Source: Dehalococcoidia bacterium
GTDB taxonomy: Bacteria > Chloroflexota > Dehalococcoidia > SM23-28-2 > RBG-16-64-32
Direction of reading: 5' to 3'
Assembly: GCA_030649945.1 (NCBI GenBank)
Contig: JAUSFE010000054.1
Coordinates: forward strand, 22,945 to 86,944
DNA length: 64,000 nt
The notes under the pieces are model-generated. The model saw only the letters and a program-made list of their open reading frames with translations, did no database searches and was not told where the DNA came from. The first letter of the stretch is position 1; each line of letters starts with the position of its first letter. Made by a program: the position numbers and the translations under genes. This document shows, one piece after another, positions 36,587 to 44,850 of this stretch.

Positions 36587-36675
36587 GCTGCGATTCTACC
36601 ACCCGCACGGAGGGTGAATCACCTGTCTCCGGGACGACCTGTAGCGGGGCGCCGCCCCTGAGTTAGCCTGCGTGC

Positions 36676-39234
36676 TCAGGGGGAGCTAATGGTGGTCGTC
36701 GTCGTCGTCGTGGTGTCGTCTTGACGGTCTCGGAGTCTGAATTCGCAGGCCACGAAGGTGTCATGGCCGTCGCCGCCGCGGCAGACGTCGAGATGCGGGC
36801 CGCCATCCAGGAGGTCGTCGCCATCGCCGCCGAAGAGGATGTCGTTGCCGGATCCACCGTGCAGTTCGTCATCTCCGTCGCCGCCGTTGAGAACGTCCTC
36901 GCCATCGCCGCCGTCGATCCAGTCATCGCCGTCCTGACCGAAGACGAGGTCGTTCCCGGCCCCGGCGCAGATCGTATCGTCGCCGTCGCGACCGAAGATC
37001 AGGCTGCTGCCGCCCACATCGACTATCACGTCATCGCCGGAGGTCCCGATGATCAGCCCGGAGCCGACTCTCGTGGCCGGCTTGCCGTCGCAGGTCGGGC
37101 CCGCTCCGGGTGTTGCGGTGGCCGTCGGCGTCGGGGTGGCCGTGGGGGTGGCCGCCGCTGTCGCCGTGGGAGTGGCCGTTCGCGTCGGAGTGGCCGTGGC
37201 GGTGGCTGTTCGTGTAGGCGTGGCCGTGGCAGTAGAGGTGGCGGTCGCCGCTGCTATCTGGGTAGGGGTGGGCGTTGGAGTTGCCGTGGCGGTGGCCGTG
37301 GCCGTCGGGGTGGCCGTCGCTGTCGGTGTTGCCGTGGCCGCGGCTGTGGCGGTGGCCGTGGCCGTGGCCGTCGGTGTGGCAGTGGCCGTCGGCGTTGCCG
37401 TGGCCGCGGGTGTGCCGGTTGCCGTCGCTGTGGCGGTTGCTGTCGCCGTAGGGGTAGCCGTCGCTGTCGCCGTGGCGGTCGCCCCCGCTATCTGGGTAGG
37501 GGTGGGCGTTGGAGTTGCCGTTGCCGTGGCGGTGGCCGTGGGGGTGGCCGTCGCCGTCGCCGTGGCCGTCGCCGTTGCCGTCGGTGTGGCAGTGGCCGTG
37601 GCCGTCGGTGTTGCCGTTGCCGTGGCGGTCGCCCCCGCTATCTGGGTGGGGGTGGCCGTGGCCGTGGCGGTTGAGGTCGGCGTAGGAGTGGCGGTCGCCT
37701 GGGTCGGCGTTGCCGTCGCCGTGGCCGTGGCCGTGGCGGTGGGGGTGGCCGTCGGTGTCGCCGTGGCCGTCGCCGTTGCCGTCGGTGTGGCAGTGGCCGT
37801 GGCCGTCGGTGTTGCCGTGGCCGTGGCGGTTGAGGTCGGCGTAGGAGTGGCGGTCGCCTGGGTCGGCGTTGCCGTCGCCGTGGCCGTTGAGGTCGGCGTA
37901 GGAGTGGCGGTCGCCGCCGCTATCTGGGTCGGCGTTGCCGTTGGAGTTGCCGTCGCCGTGGCTGTGGCCGTCGCAGTGGGGGTTGCCGTCGCGGTGGCGG
38001 TCGGGGCCGCGGGTGTGCCGGTTGGCGACGCTGTGGGGGTTGCCGTGGCGGTGGCCGTCGGTGTTGCCGTGGCCGTGGCGGTGGCCGCGGGTATGGCGGT
38101 GGCGGTGGCCGTCGGTGTGGCCGTAGCCGCGGCTGTAGCCGTGGCCGTCGCCGTGGCGGTGGCCGTCGGTGTCGCCGTGGCCGCGGCGGTGGCGGTGGCT
38201 GTGGCCGTCGGTGTTGCCGTGGCCGTGGCGGTGGCCGTCGCCGTGGGGGTCGCTGTAGGCCCAGCGCCGTTGCAGTGGAACTCCTCGCCCGCCGAGTCGC
38301 CGATGACCGTTCCCACGTCGGCACCGTCCTTGCTCACCGCCACGAGGGTGCCATCGTTGGTAGTCGTGATCGGGAAGTCGACGTTGGCGGTGTCCTTCAC
38401 GCTGACGCCGGTGAGGGTGAGGGTGGCTATGCCGGCGGCGTTGCCGTCGATAAGGGCGCGCGAGAGCACCCCGGGGCCGGTCTCAGACGGGCCGGAGTCT
38501 GAGACGCCGTGGCTGAGCGGGGACACCGTTACGGGAGCGGTCGTGATGTTGCTGAACGGACTCGTTGCCCCAACACTACTGATGAGGAAGAAGGGGCTCG
38601 GCGCGTTGGCGCCGCCAAGTCCGTCAATCAGGTCGGGGGTCCAGTTGAGCGTCCAGCCGAAGGCGGTCATGAACTCACCGCCGGGGATGCCGCCGCCGGG
38701 ACCTGGCTGGGAGCCGATCGTGATGTCGATCCTGGCGCGGTCGATGGTGTCCTCATTGGCGTTGAGGATTCCGTCGTCCCATATCTCGATGCAGGTCTCC
38801 CGCGTGCTCAGGGTCGTCACGCAGCCGTCGTCGGCCGTGAAGTCGAAGACGTCACCCGCACCTGGCGTGCCGCTTTCGTCGAGGTCGACCTTGTCATCAT
38901 CGAGGCCGTTGCCGCAGAGGCCGAACTCCGGAGGCCCTACGGCGGCCGGACCGCTGGTGCAGCCGTCATCGGCTGTGCCGTCAATGTCGTCATCAATCAA
39001 ATCGCCGCAGGGCGGGCTGGTCTGGTACCCCTCGGAATCGGGTACCGTGTCGCCGTTGCGGTCTCCCGCCCCGGGGACGCCGTTACCGGCTTCATTCATA
39101 TCGATCGATATCTGATTGATCGTGCCGACGGCGGTGGCGCCCTGCAGCTGCCAAGCGGCCACCACCGCCGCCGCCAACAGGAGGGCCATGATCGTCGCGG
39201 CGGCTACGGTTCTGGCGGAGAAACTACCTCTCAC
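36676..39234 (-). CDS. Cohesin-like domain / Thr-Ala linker / RTX calcium-repeat secreted protein
   Basis: An 852-aa exported protein. The signal helix ends WQLQGATAVG. Residues about 45-150 form a Cys/Asp-rich calcium segment (GDRNGDTVPDSEG, PPEFGLCGN, DVFDFTADDGCV). Residues about 165-320 resemble a cohesin: FMTAFGWTLNWTPDLIDGLG, then GPGVLSRALIDGNAAGIATL and SVKDTANVDFPI. A Thr-Ala-Pro linker of nearly 400 residues follows. The C-terminus has about eight RTX-type nonapeptides (GGDGDDELHGGSGND, LFGGDGDDLLDGG) and ends in a Thr run. The start is GTG with GAAGGGG upstream, a leader motif also present before 48878. The N-terminal half is nearly repeated in 62230 and 48878. The RTX block would fold on meeting extracellular calcium. 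Confidence 0.85.
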   Translation of the reverse strand: MRGSFSARTVAAATIMALLLAAAVVAAWQLQGATAVGTINQISIDMNEAGNGVPGAGDRNGDTVPDSEGYQTSPPCGDLIDDDIDGTADDGCTSGPAAVGPPEFGLCGNGLDDDKVDLDESGTPGAGDVFDFTADDGCVTTLSTRETCIEIWDDGILNANEDTIDRARIDITIGSQPGPGGGIPGGEFMTAFGWTLNWTPDLIDGLGGANAPSPFFLISSVGATSPFSNITTAPVTVSPLSHGVSDSGPSETGPGVLSRALIDGNAAGIATLTLTGVSVKDTANVDFPITTTNDGTLVAVSKDGADVGTVIGDSAGEEFHCNGAGPTATPTATATATATATPTATATATAAATATPTATATATATATAAATATPTATATAIPAATATATATPTATATATPTASPTGTPAAPTATATATPTATATATATATPTATPTQIAAATATPTPTSTATATATPTQATATPTPTSTATATATPTATATATPTATATATATPTATPTATATATATATPTQATATPTPTSTATATATPTQIAGATATATATPTATATATPTATATATATATATPTATATATATPTPTPTQIAGATATATATATPTATATATATATGTPAATATPTATATPTATATATATAAATATPTATATPTATATATATPTPTPTQIAAATATSTATATPTRTATATATPTRTATPTATAAATPTATPTPTATATPGAGPTCDGKPATRVGSGLIIGTSGDDVIVDVGGSSLIFGRDGDDTICAGAGNDLVFGQDGDDWIDGGDGEDVLNGGDGDDELHGGSGNDILFGGDGDDLLDGGPHLDVCRGGDGHDTFVACEFRLRDRQDDTTTTTTTTISSP
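37112..38262 (-). repeat. Long tandem repeats coding for a Thr-Ala-Pro linker
   Basis: About 1.15 kb of low-complexity DNA, read on the minus strand as TATATP and related units, with occasional interruptions such as PTQIAGATA and PTQATATPTP that themselves recur. The higher-order repeats suggest growth by slippage and unequal crossing-over. The opposite strand stays open as a Val-Ala-Val-Gly frame, which is a composition artefact. Confidence 0.85.
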
Positions 39235-39310
39235 CGCACCCCTTCCGGCACGAAACGCTAGACCGATCCGTCCCCTGGACAGACCGTGTGCAAATTCACT
39301 TCAAGCATTC

Positions 39311-39340
39311 ATTTAAGCTTGCCAGTCATAATCCTGTCAA
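39311..39340 (-). promoter_or_regulatory. Sigma-70-like promoter TTGACA-18-TTAAAT
   Basis: On the minus strand TTGACA (39335-39340) is followed after 18 bp by TTAAAT (39311-39316), in a locally AT-rich patch. The GTG of the cohesin-like/RTX gene is about 75 nt downstream. The CTTGACA element recurs at 6154, 13798 and 44695. The rest of the 206-bp gap holds no gene. Confidence 0.6.
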
Positions 39341-39440
39341 GTAGATTGGGCGATTATCACAATCATTAAGCCGGTGGTTAGCCCGAGCAATCCCAGCGGG
39401 AATTGACGCTACCGCGAGCGGCGTCTTACGATGGGCTTCA

Positions 39441-40283
39441 ATGAGAAACGCGAGGATTGGGACGACTCCTCCGGCTGGGTCAGGGAGCGTGCTTCCTCGC
39501 CTATTTGGAAGATATTCCGTTGTCGTTCTGGCGGTTGCCGCGATCGCTCTGTCCTGCAACGGCGACGGCAGCGAGACCGCTACCCCGACCGTGCCGGATG
39601 GCGGCGGCAGCGAAACCGCCACCCCGACCGCGCCTGATGGTGGCGGCAACGAGACCGCCACCCCGGCCGCGCCGGATGCTGCGGCCAATCTCTTCCTGAA
39701 CCCCAGCCTGGAAGACGGCACCGATCCCTGGTTCTCCCTCAAGCCCGATGACGGCCCGTTCACCCGGTCGGACGCCTTCGCTCATTCGGGAAAGTACAGC
39801 GCCAAGCTCGAGATGCGCGACCCGGCGGCGGCAACTGGGGCAAAGGTCTACTACCTCGTGCAGGAGATAACGCCAAAGGAGTTTCCCGAGTTCCTCAGCG
39901 GGAACTATCGGGTGGAGAAGTGGCAGAAAGGGACAGCCAAGCAGTACCTCCAGTTCGTGGTGATCGCGTTCGGCGTGGATAATCTGGCGGGCGGCTACCC
40001 GAACCACCAGATTCGATACCCGCTGGCCGGGATCGATAGCCCCCCCTTCGCCATCTCGAACGCCCACTTCAGGTTCCTTGGGAAGGATCAGCCGGTGCTG
40101 GGAGAGTGGGTACACTTCGAAGCGAACGTCAAAGAGGACTTCGAGCGGCTGTGGGGAGCGGCCCCGAAGGGGTTCGACAAACTCCGCATTCTCTTTGAAG
40201 TGCGCTGGGACGACAAAGCGCCGGGCAACACGGCCGAGGCAGACGTCTACTACGACGATCTCTACTTCGGCCCGGCGCCGTGA
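39441..40283 (+). CDS. Lipoprotein with carbohydrate-binding-module-like jellyroll
   Basis: A 280-aa lipoprotein (lipobox IALSC). After the Cys come three near-copies of a 13-residue Gly/Glu/Thr/Pro spacer (SETATPTAPDGGG). The domain starts NLFLNPSLEDGTDPWFSL and ends AEADVYYDDLYFGP. These are the opening and closing signatures of CBM4/9-like and other galactose-binding-like jellyrolls, where the first block and the final DD pair commonly shape a calcium site. The middle (FLSGNYRVEKW, LRILFEVRWDD) fits the strands. It probably binds a surface or substrate glycan. Its TGA overlaps the GTG of the next gene in GTGA, so the two are translationally coupled. Confidence 0.8.
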   Translation: MRNARIGTTPPAGSGSVLPRLFGRYSVVVLAVAAIALSCNGDGSETATPTVPDGGGSETATPTAPDGGGNETATPAAPDAAANLFLNPSLEDGTDPWFSLKPDDGPFTRSDAFAHSGKYSAKLEMRDPAAATGAKVYYLVQEITPKEFPEFLSGNYRVEKWQKGTAKQYLQFVVIAFGVDNLAGGYPNHQIRYPLAGIDSPPFAISNAHFRFLGKDQPVLGEWVHFEANVKEDFERLWGAAPKGFDKLRILFEVRWDDKAPGNTAEADVYYDDLYFGPAP

Positions 40284-41911
40284 CAGGCCGAGAACGGCGG
40301 GTGAACTGGTCTCGCCGGGCGGACGGCCCACTGGCGGGCATCCTCGCCCTGCTCCTCGTCTCTTGCGCTCGCGGCGGCACCGAGCGCGCCCCGACCGCGA
40401 CCCCCACGGAAACCGCTCCTGCCACGGTATCGCCACGGCCGGCGCCCGTATGCGAGGGCGCTCTGCCCCCCGCCCTGGGCCTAACCGTGTTCGGGGCGGA
40501 AGCGCGCGATTTCCTGGCCGACCGGTTCTCGCTCGCCAGCGGTGACTTCAATGGTGACGGACGAGACGACCTGCTCCTCGGCGCGCCTCTTGCGGACGGC
40601 CTCAACAATTCGCGCGAATCGGGCGGAGAGGCATACGTCATCCTTGGCAGGGACTCACCACCCTCCGTCATCGACCTAAATGACGGGAAGGCCGACCTGA
40701 CCGTCTACCCGGAGGGGCAAGGCATCAACCTGGGCTTCACGGTGGCAGCCGGCGACGTCAACGGTGACGGCATCGACGACGCCCTGGTTGGGGCGCGATT
40801 CGCAGCAGCCGGCGGGAAGGGCGTGGCGGGAAAGGCCTACGTGATTTTCGGGGGCCCTGAGCTGAGACCAACGGTGGACACCGCCGACAGCCAGCAGGAC
40901 GTGACGGTGGCTGGCATCGACGGCGGGGATCAGCTATCGATCGCGCTGGGAAGCGGCGATGTCGATGGCGACGGCGTTGACGATATCATCCTGGGCGCCT
41001 CAGGGGCGGCAGGGCCCGGCCAGGACCGCCCATCGGCGGGGGAGGTGTACGTCGTACGGGGCTCGCCGGAGCTCCATGGCATGGTGGACCTAGCCCAGCA
41101 ACCGCCGTACTTCAGCGTCTACGGAGCGGCTGCGGGTGACAACCTACCGAACCACGTGGCCGGAGTCGACTTCGATGGCGACGGGCGCGATGAGCTCCTT
41201 CTTGGCGCTCCCTTCGCCGAGGGGGCGGCCGGCCAGGAAGATGCGGGCCGCGCCTACATCGTGCCTGTGCCCCAGGAGGGCGGCGCCCTGGACCTGGCCG
41301 AGGGCCAAGGATTCACAACCCTGATCGGCGCCGACCGAGCGGACCACCTCGGATTTTACGTGGCCGGCGGCGACGTCAACGGCGACGGCATGGAGGACGC
41401 CATCGTAGGCGCCCGCGACGCCGACGGGGCCGATAACGCTCGCAACAACGCCGGCGAGGTTCACGTACTGGTGGGTGGCCGTGGCCTGCGGCCTGCCGCT
41501 ATCGACCTCGCCCAGCAACAGGCAGACGCCGTGATCTACGGCGTGAACGCGAACGATAGCCTCGGCTTCTCCGTCGCGACCGGCGACGTAAACGGCGACG
41601 GGCTGGCCGATCTCCTCATGGGAAGCCCCAACGGTGATAGCTGCGAGGATGCTCGTGGCCAGGGTGGCGAGGCGTACGCGCTGTTCGGCCGGAGCAACCT
41701 CCCTGCCGCCACCGACCTGGCGAAGGGCGATTATGATCTCGCATTCTTCGGGACGGATACAGGAGACAACGCGGGGTTCTCCGTGGCGAGCGGAGACTTC
41801 AACGGCGACGGCATCGACGAAGTGCTAATCGGGGCGCTGCTGGCGGACGGTCCAGATAACCGAAGGCCGGATAGCGGCGAAGCCTACGTCATCCTGAGTG
41901 GCGAACGGTAG
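40280..41911 (+). CDS. FG-GAP (integrin-alpha-like) seven-blade propeller lipoprotein
   Basis: A 543-aa lipoprotein; lipobox LLVSC follows an Arg-rich N-terminus. Seven blades are present: SGDFNGDGRDD, AGDVNGDGIDD, SGDVDGDGVDD, VDFDGDGRDE, GGDVNGDGMED, TGDVNGDGLAD and SGDFNGDGIDE. The fourth blade has a shortened loop. The start GTG overlaps the stop of the upstream carbohydrate-binding lipoprotein; another GTG at 40301 would also precede the signal. The next FG-GAP gene starts 8 bp downstream, giving a three-gene operon of surface lipoproteins. Confidence 0.88.
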   Translation: MTGRERRVNWSRRADGPLAGILALLLVSCARGGTERAPTATPTETAPATVSPRPAPVCEGALPPALGLTVFGAEARDFLADRFSLASGDFNGDGRDDLLLGAPLADGLNNSRESGGEAYVILGRDSPPSVIDLNDGKADLTVYPEGQGINLGFTVAAGDVNGDGIDDALVGARFAAAGGKGVAGKAYVIFGGPELRPTVDTADSQQDVTVAGIDGGDQLSIALGSGDVDGDGVDDIILGASGAAGPGQDRPSAGEVYVVRGSPELHGMVDLAQQPPYFSVYGAAAGDNLPNHVAGVDFDGDGRDELLLGAPFAEGAAGQEDAGRAYIVPVPQEGGALDLAEGQGFTTLIGADRADHLGFYVAGGDVNGDGMEDAIVGARDADGADNARNNAGEVHVLVGGRGLRPAAIDLAQQQADAVIYGVNANDSLGFSVATGDVNGDGLADLLMGSPNGDSCEDARGQGGEAYALFGRSNLPAATDLAKGDYDLAFFGTDTGDNAGFSVASGDFNGDGIDEVLIGALLADGPDNRRPDSGEAYVILSGER

Positions 41912-41919
41912 CCTGCGCC

Positions 41920-43536
41920 GTGTTCAGACGTCAGACGCTGACCCTCACGCTCATCGCATGCACTGCTATATATATAGTAGGCTGCAACGGATCGCCTTCC
42001 GCGACGCATAGCCCAACGCCCACCTCCAGCGGGACCCCCACCGAAGCAGCGACGTCAGTAGCGACGTCCGGCCCCATCTCCGCCGCCATGACAATCTGGA
42101 GCGCAGACGCGGGGGACCTGCGCTCCGATATCCCCGGCCTCGCCGCGGGAGACTTCAACGGGGACGACATCCAGGACCTACTCATAGGCGCTCGCTTCGC
42201 GGACGGGCCCGACAACAGCCGAGAAGACGCCGGCGAAGCTTACGTCGTCTTCGGTGCCAGCCGGCTGCCAGCTAGCGTCGACCTGGCGCGCGGCGAACAG
42301 GACCTCACCCTCCTCGGCGCTGCTGCCGGGGACAATCTCGGATACTCAGCGGCCGCCGCTGACGTCAACGACGACGGCATAGATGACCTGATCGTGGGAG
42401 CGCCGTTCGCCGCCGCCGGGGGGGCGGGCGGCGGTCGGGCCGGAACCGTGTACGTGCTGTTCGGGAAGCCCGGCCTGGGCGGTACCATAGATCTAGCCGA
42501 AGAGGAGGCGGACCTTACCCTGTTCGGATCCGGCCCCAGCAGCTTCTTCGGTGACTCCCTGGCCTCCGGTGACGTCAACGGCGATGGCACCTCGGACATC
42601 GTGGTGGGCGCAACCTTCGCCTCGGCGACGGAAGGCACCGTCCCGAGCGCCAAACAATCGGGCGCCGTCTACGTATTCTTCGGCGCCGCTGAGCTGCCCG
42701 CTGGGCGCGACGTGGCGAAAGGCGAGTTCGACGCGGCCCTGTTCGGGGCCGATGACATGGACGAGGTGGGAGACACCGTGGCCAGCGGCGACGTCAACGG
42801 TGACGGCATCGACGACATCATCATCACCGCCGAGGCCGCCGACGGACCGGACAACGCCCGCGGCACGGCCGGCGAAGTGTACATCCTATACGGGTCCAAA
42901 GATTTGCGCGGCGTCCTGACGGCCGCCAACAACGACCAGGACGTCACGGTCTGGGGAGCCGAGGCCGATGACACCCTGGGCTTCTCTCTGGCCAGCGGCG
43001 ACATAGATGGCGACGGCATGGACGACGTGATCATGGCAGCCCGCCTGGCCGACGGCCCCGACAACGCCATCGACGAAGCTGGAGAGATCATCATCGTGTG
43101 GGGCAAGAGTAACCTGCCCGCGACGATCGACGTCGCTCTGGAGGAGGAGGACGTCCGGCTGTACGGCACGGATCCGGGCGACCTGCTGTCAGGCGTCGGC
43201 GTGGCCGACGGCGATGGCGACGGCGTCCCAGAGCTGGTGGCGGCCACGGCCTTCGGCGACGGGCCGGACAATCAACGGCCCGACGCCGGCGAGGCCTTCC
43301 TCGTCGACGGGCGAGCGCTCAGCGACGGAGACGTGAAGATGTCGGAGGCTCCCATTCGCCAGAGCGTGTTCGGGGAGCGGGAGGGGGACCGCCTGGGCGC
43401 ATCCGTTCTGGGCGCCGACCTTAACGCTGACGGCAATGACGAACTGGTTGTCGTGGCTACCGACGCCGACGGCCCTGACGGCGCGCGTCCGGATGCCGGA
43501 CAGGTGTACATCCTGGCCGCCACCTCTTCGCCTTAA
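41920..43536 (+). CDS. FG-GAP (integrin-alpha-like) seven-blade propeller lipoprotein
   Basis: A 538-aa lipoprotein, last of the three-gene cluster. The signal contains TAIYIVGC, coded by an unusual run of alternating TA (tatatatatag at about 41966). Seven blades are visible, from AGDFNGDDIQD to GADLNADGNDE; the sixth has a compressed loop (VADGDGDGVPE). The TAA stop lies in TTAA, shared with the convergent PD40 gene on the other strand, so neither gene has room for its own terminator. Confidence 0.88.
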   Translation: MFRRQTLTLTLIACTAIYIVGCNGSPSATHSPTPTSSGTPTEAATSVATSGPISAAMTIWSADAGDLRSDIPGLAAGDFNGDDIQDLLIGARFADGPDNSREDAGEAYVVFGASRLPASVDLARGEQDLTLLGAAAGDNLGYSAAAADVNDDGIDDLIVGAPFAAAGGAGGGRAGTVYVLFGKPGLGGTIDLAEEEADLTLFGSGPSSFFGDSLASGDVNGDGTSDIVVGATFASATEGTVPSAKQSGAVYVFFGAAELPAGRDVAKGEFDAALFGADDMDEVGDTVASGDVNGDGIDDIIITAEAADGPDNARGTAGEVYILYGSKDLRGVLTAANNDQDVTVWGAEADDTLGFSLASGDIDGDGMDDVIMAARLADGPDNAIDEAGEIIIVWGKSNLPATIDVALEEEDVRLYGTDPGDLLSGVGVADGDGDGVPELVAATAFGDGPDNQRPDAGEAFLVDGRALSDGDVKMSEAPIRQSVFGEREGDRLGASVLGADLNADGNDELVVVATDADGPDGARPDAGQVYILAATSSP

Positions 43537-44573
43537 GGCCCCCAGACCGGATAGGAGTCCTTCGCTTCAGCCGTGGTCAAGCGGCGGACATCGCTGCCGT
43601 CAGCCCTCATGATGTAGATGTCGAAGTTCAGGCTGTCCCGCATGGAAGCGAAGGCGATCCAGTTGCCGTCCGGGGACCATTCGGGCTCCACGTCTGCGGC
43701 CGGGTTATTGGTGAGGTTTCTTTCCGCTCCCGTCTCCAGATCCCGGACGTAGATCTCCGGGGCCCCGTCCCGATGCGAGCGGAACGCTATCCTCCGTCCG
43801 TCCGGAGACCAGACGGGCTCGACATCCCAGACCTTCGGGTCGCGGGACAGGACCGTCAGATCGGAGCCGTCGACGTCGATGATGCAGTCCCAGGAGAGGG
43901 AGCGTGTGACGCTGGCCGAGTAATAGACCAGCCGCTTGCCGTCCGGCGACCAGCCTCCAAGGAAGGCCCCTCCCCGGCAGGGCTCCGCTGTCGCCTCGTT
44001 CTGGGACTCGAAGATAGCCCTTCGGTCGCTACCGTCGGCGTTCATCACCATGAGGGTCCCGCTGGAGCTGAAGGCGATGCGGGATCCGTCGGGAGACCAG
44101 CGCGAGCTCAGCGCCCCTCCGGGCCCATCGTCCAGGTGGCGCAGGCCGCGGCCGTCGCTGCCGACCACGTAGAGGTCCAGGCTGTTCTCCCGGTCCGAGG
44201 AGAAGACGAGCTTATCGCCGTCCGGGGAGATATCCGGCTCGTCGTCCGGGGCCGGATCGTTGGTGAGGTTCGTCTGCTCGCTGCCATCGCTATTCATTAT
44301 ATATATCTCTCGCTCGCCGTCCCGAAAGGTGACGAAGGCGATGTTGCCCGTCGGCTCCGGTCCGCCGCTGAGGGGGGTTGCCCACCATGTCGGCTGAGGA
44401 GACCCAGCGGCTGCGCTCGCGGTGGCGGTTGGGGTTCGGGAAGTGGCGGTTGGAGTCTGGTCGGGTGCTGATTGCTGGGCCTGGCCCCCGCCCTGACACG
44501 CCAGGAGCAGCAACAGACCTCCCACAAGACAGGGGAGCGTCAGGCGGCGACCCAGTCCTTCTATGGCGATCAT
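43533..44573 (-). CDS. PD40/TolB-like beta-propeller lipoprotein (6 repeats)
   Basis: A 346-aa lipoprotein (lipobox LLLAC followed by QGGG). Six PD40 repeats are present, less regular than in its three paralogues: one starts DISPDGDKLVFSS, and the fourth holds inserted residues with two Cys (EPCRGG and SWDCII) that may pair. The ATG at 44573 is set by the signal peptide. A strong AAAGGAGGAG lies 16 nt upstream, farther than optimal, and no alternative start codon lies between. It faces the upstream promoter of the giant gene at 44851. Confidence 0.85.
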   Translation of the reverse strand: MIAIEGLGRRLTLPCLVGGLLLLLACQGGGQAQQSAPDQTPTATSRTPTATASAAAGSPQPTWWATPLSGGPEPTGNIAFVTFRDGEREIYIMNSDGSEQTNLTNDPAPDDEPDISPDGDKLVFSSDRENSLDLYVVGSDGRGLRHLDDGPGGALSSRWSPDGSRIAFSSSGTLMVMNADGSDRRAIFESQNEATAEPCRGGAFLGGWSPDGKRLVYYSASVTRSLSWDCIIDVDGSDLTVLSRDPKVWDVEPVWSPDGRRIAFRSHRDGAPEIYVRDLETGAERNLTNNPAADVEPEWSPDGNWIAFASMRDSLNFDIYIMRADGSDVRRLTTAEAKDSYPVWGP

Positions 44574-44695
44574 CGGCTGATGTGGAAAACTCCTCCTTTG
44601 CCGCGAGTTTACCATACACAGGTGAACACCCTGAGCGGGCATCATGTGGAAAAAAGAACGACGTTATTACTCTCTCCACAGGATTGATAAGAGGC

Positions 44696-44723
44696 TTGAC
44701 AAGCGGCGCCAGACCTGTATGAT
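44696..44723 (+). promoter_or_regulatory. Sigma-70-like promoter TTGACA-16-TATGAT
   Basis: Full-consensus TTGACA (44696-44701), a 16-bp spacer and TATGAT (44718-44723; five of six) give a leader of about 120 nt before the ATG at 44851, which has GGGAGGGA just upstream. The leader has several G/C-rich inverted segments, but I could not assign a riboswitch class. Confidence 0.65.
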
Positions 44724-44850
44724 GGCAGCAAGCAAAGAGACATAAATCACTGGTCTCAGGAGGTTAAGCGGCAGTAGTAGGCACTAAGCCAAGCCGGTAG
44801 GGCCCAATAGCGGCCCGCTGTTCCATACAGGAAGCCCAAAGGGAGGGATT

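Noticed and set aside
37049..39115. A 688-residue open frame on the plus strand, rich in Val-Ala-Val-Gly
   Set aside because: It is the antisense of the Thr-Ala linker and cohesin-like domain of the real minus-strand gene. Its openness follows from the GCC/ACC repeat composition, and it has no ribosome-binding site or signal.
44724..44850. Cyclic-di-GMP riboswitch in the leader of the giant gene
   Set aside because: Isolated words (GCAAAG, CCGGTAG) resemble the GEMM-I consensus, but the order, the GAAA tetraloop and the pairing do not fit.
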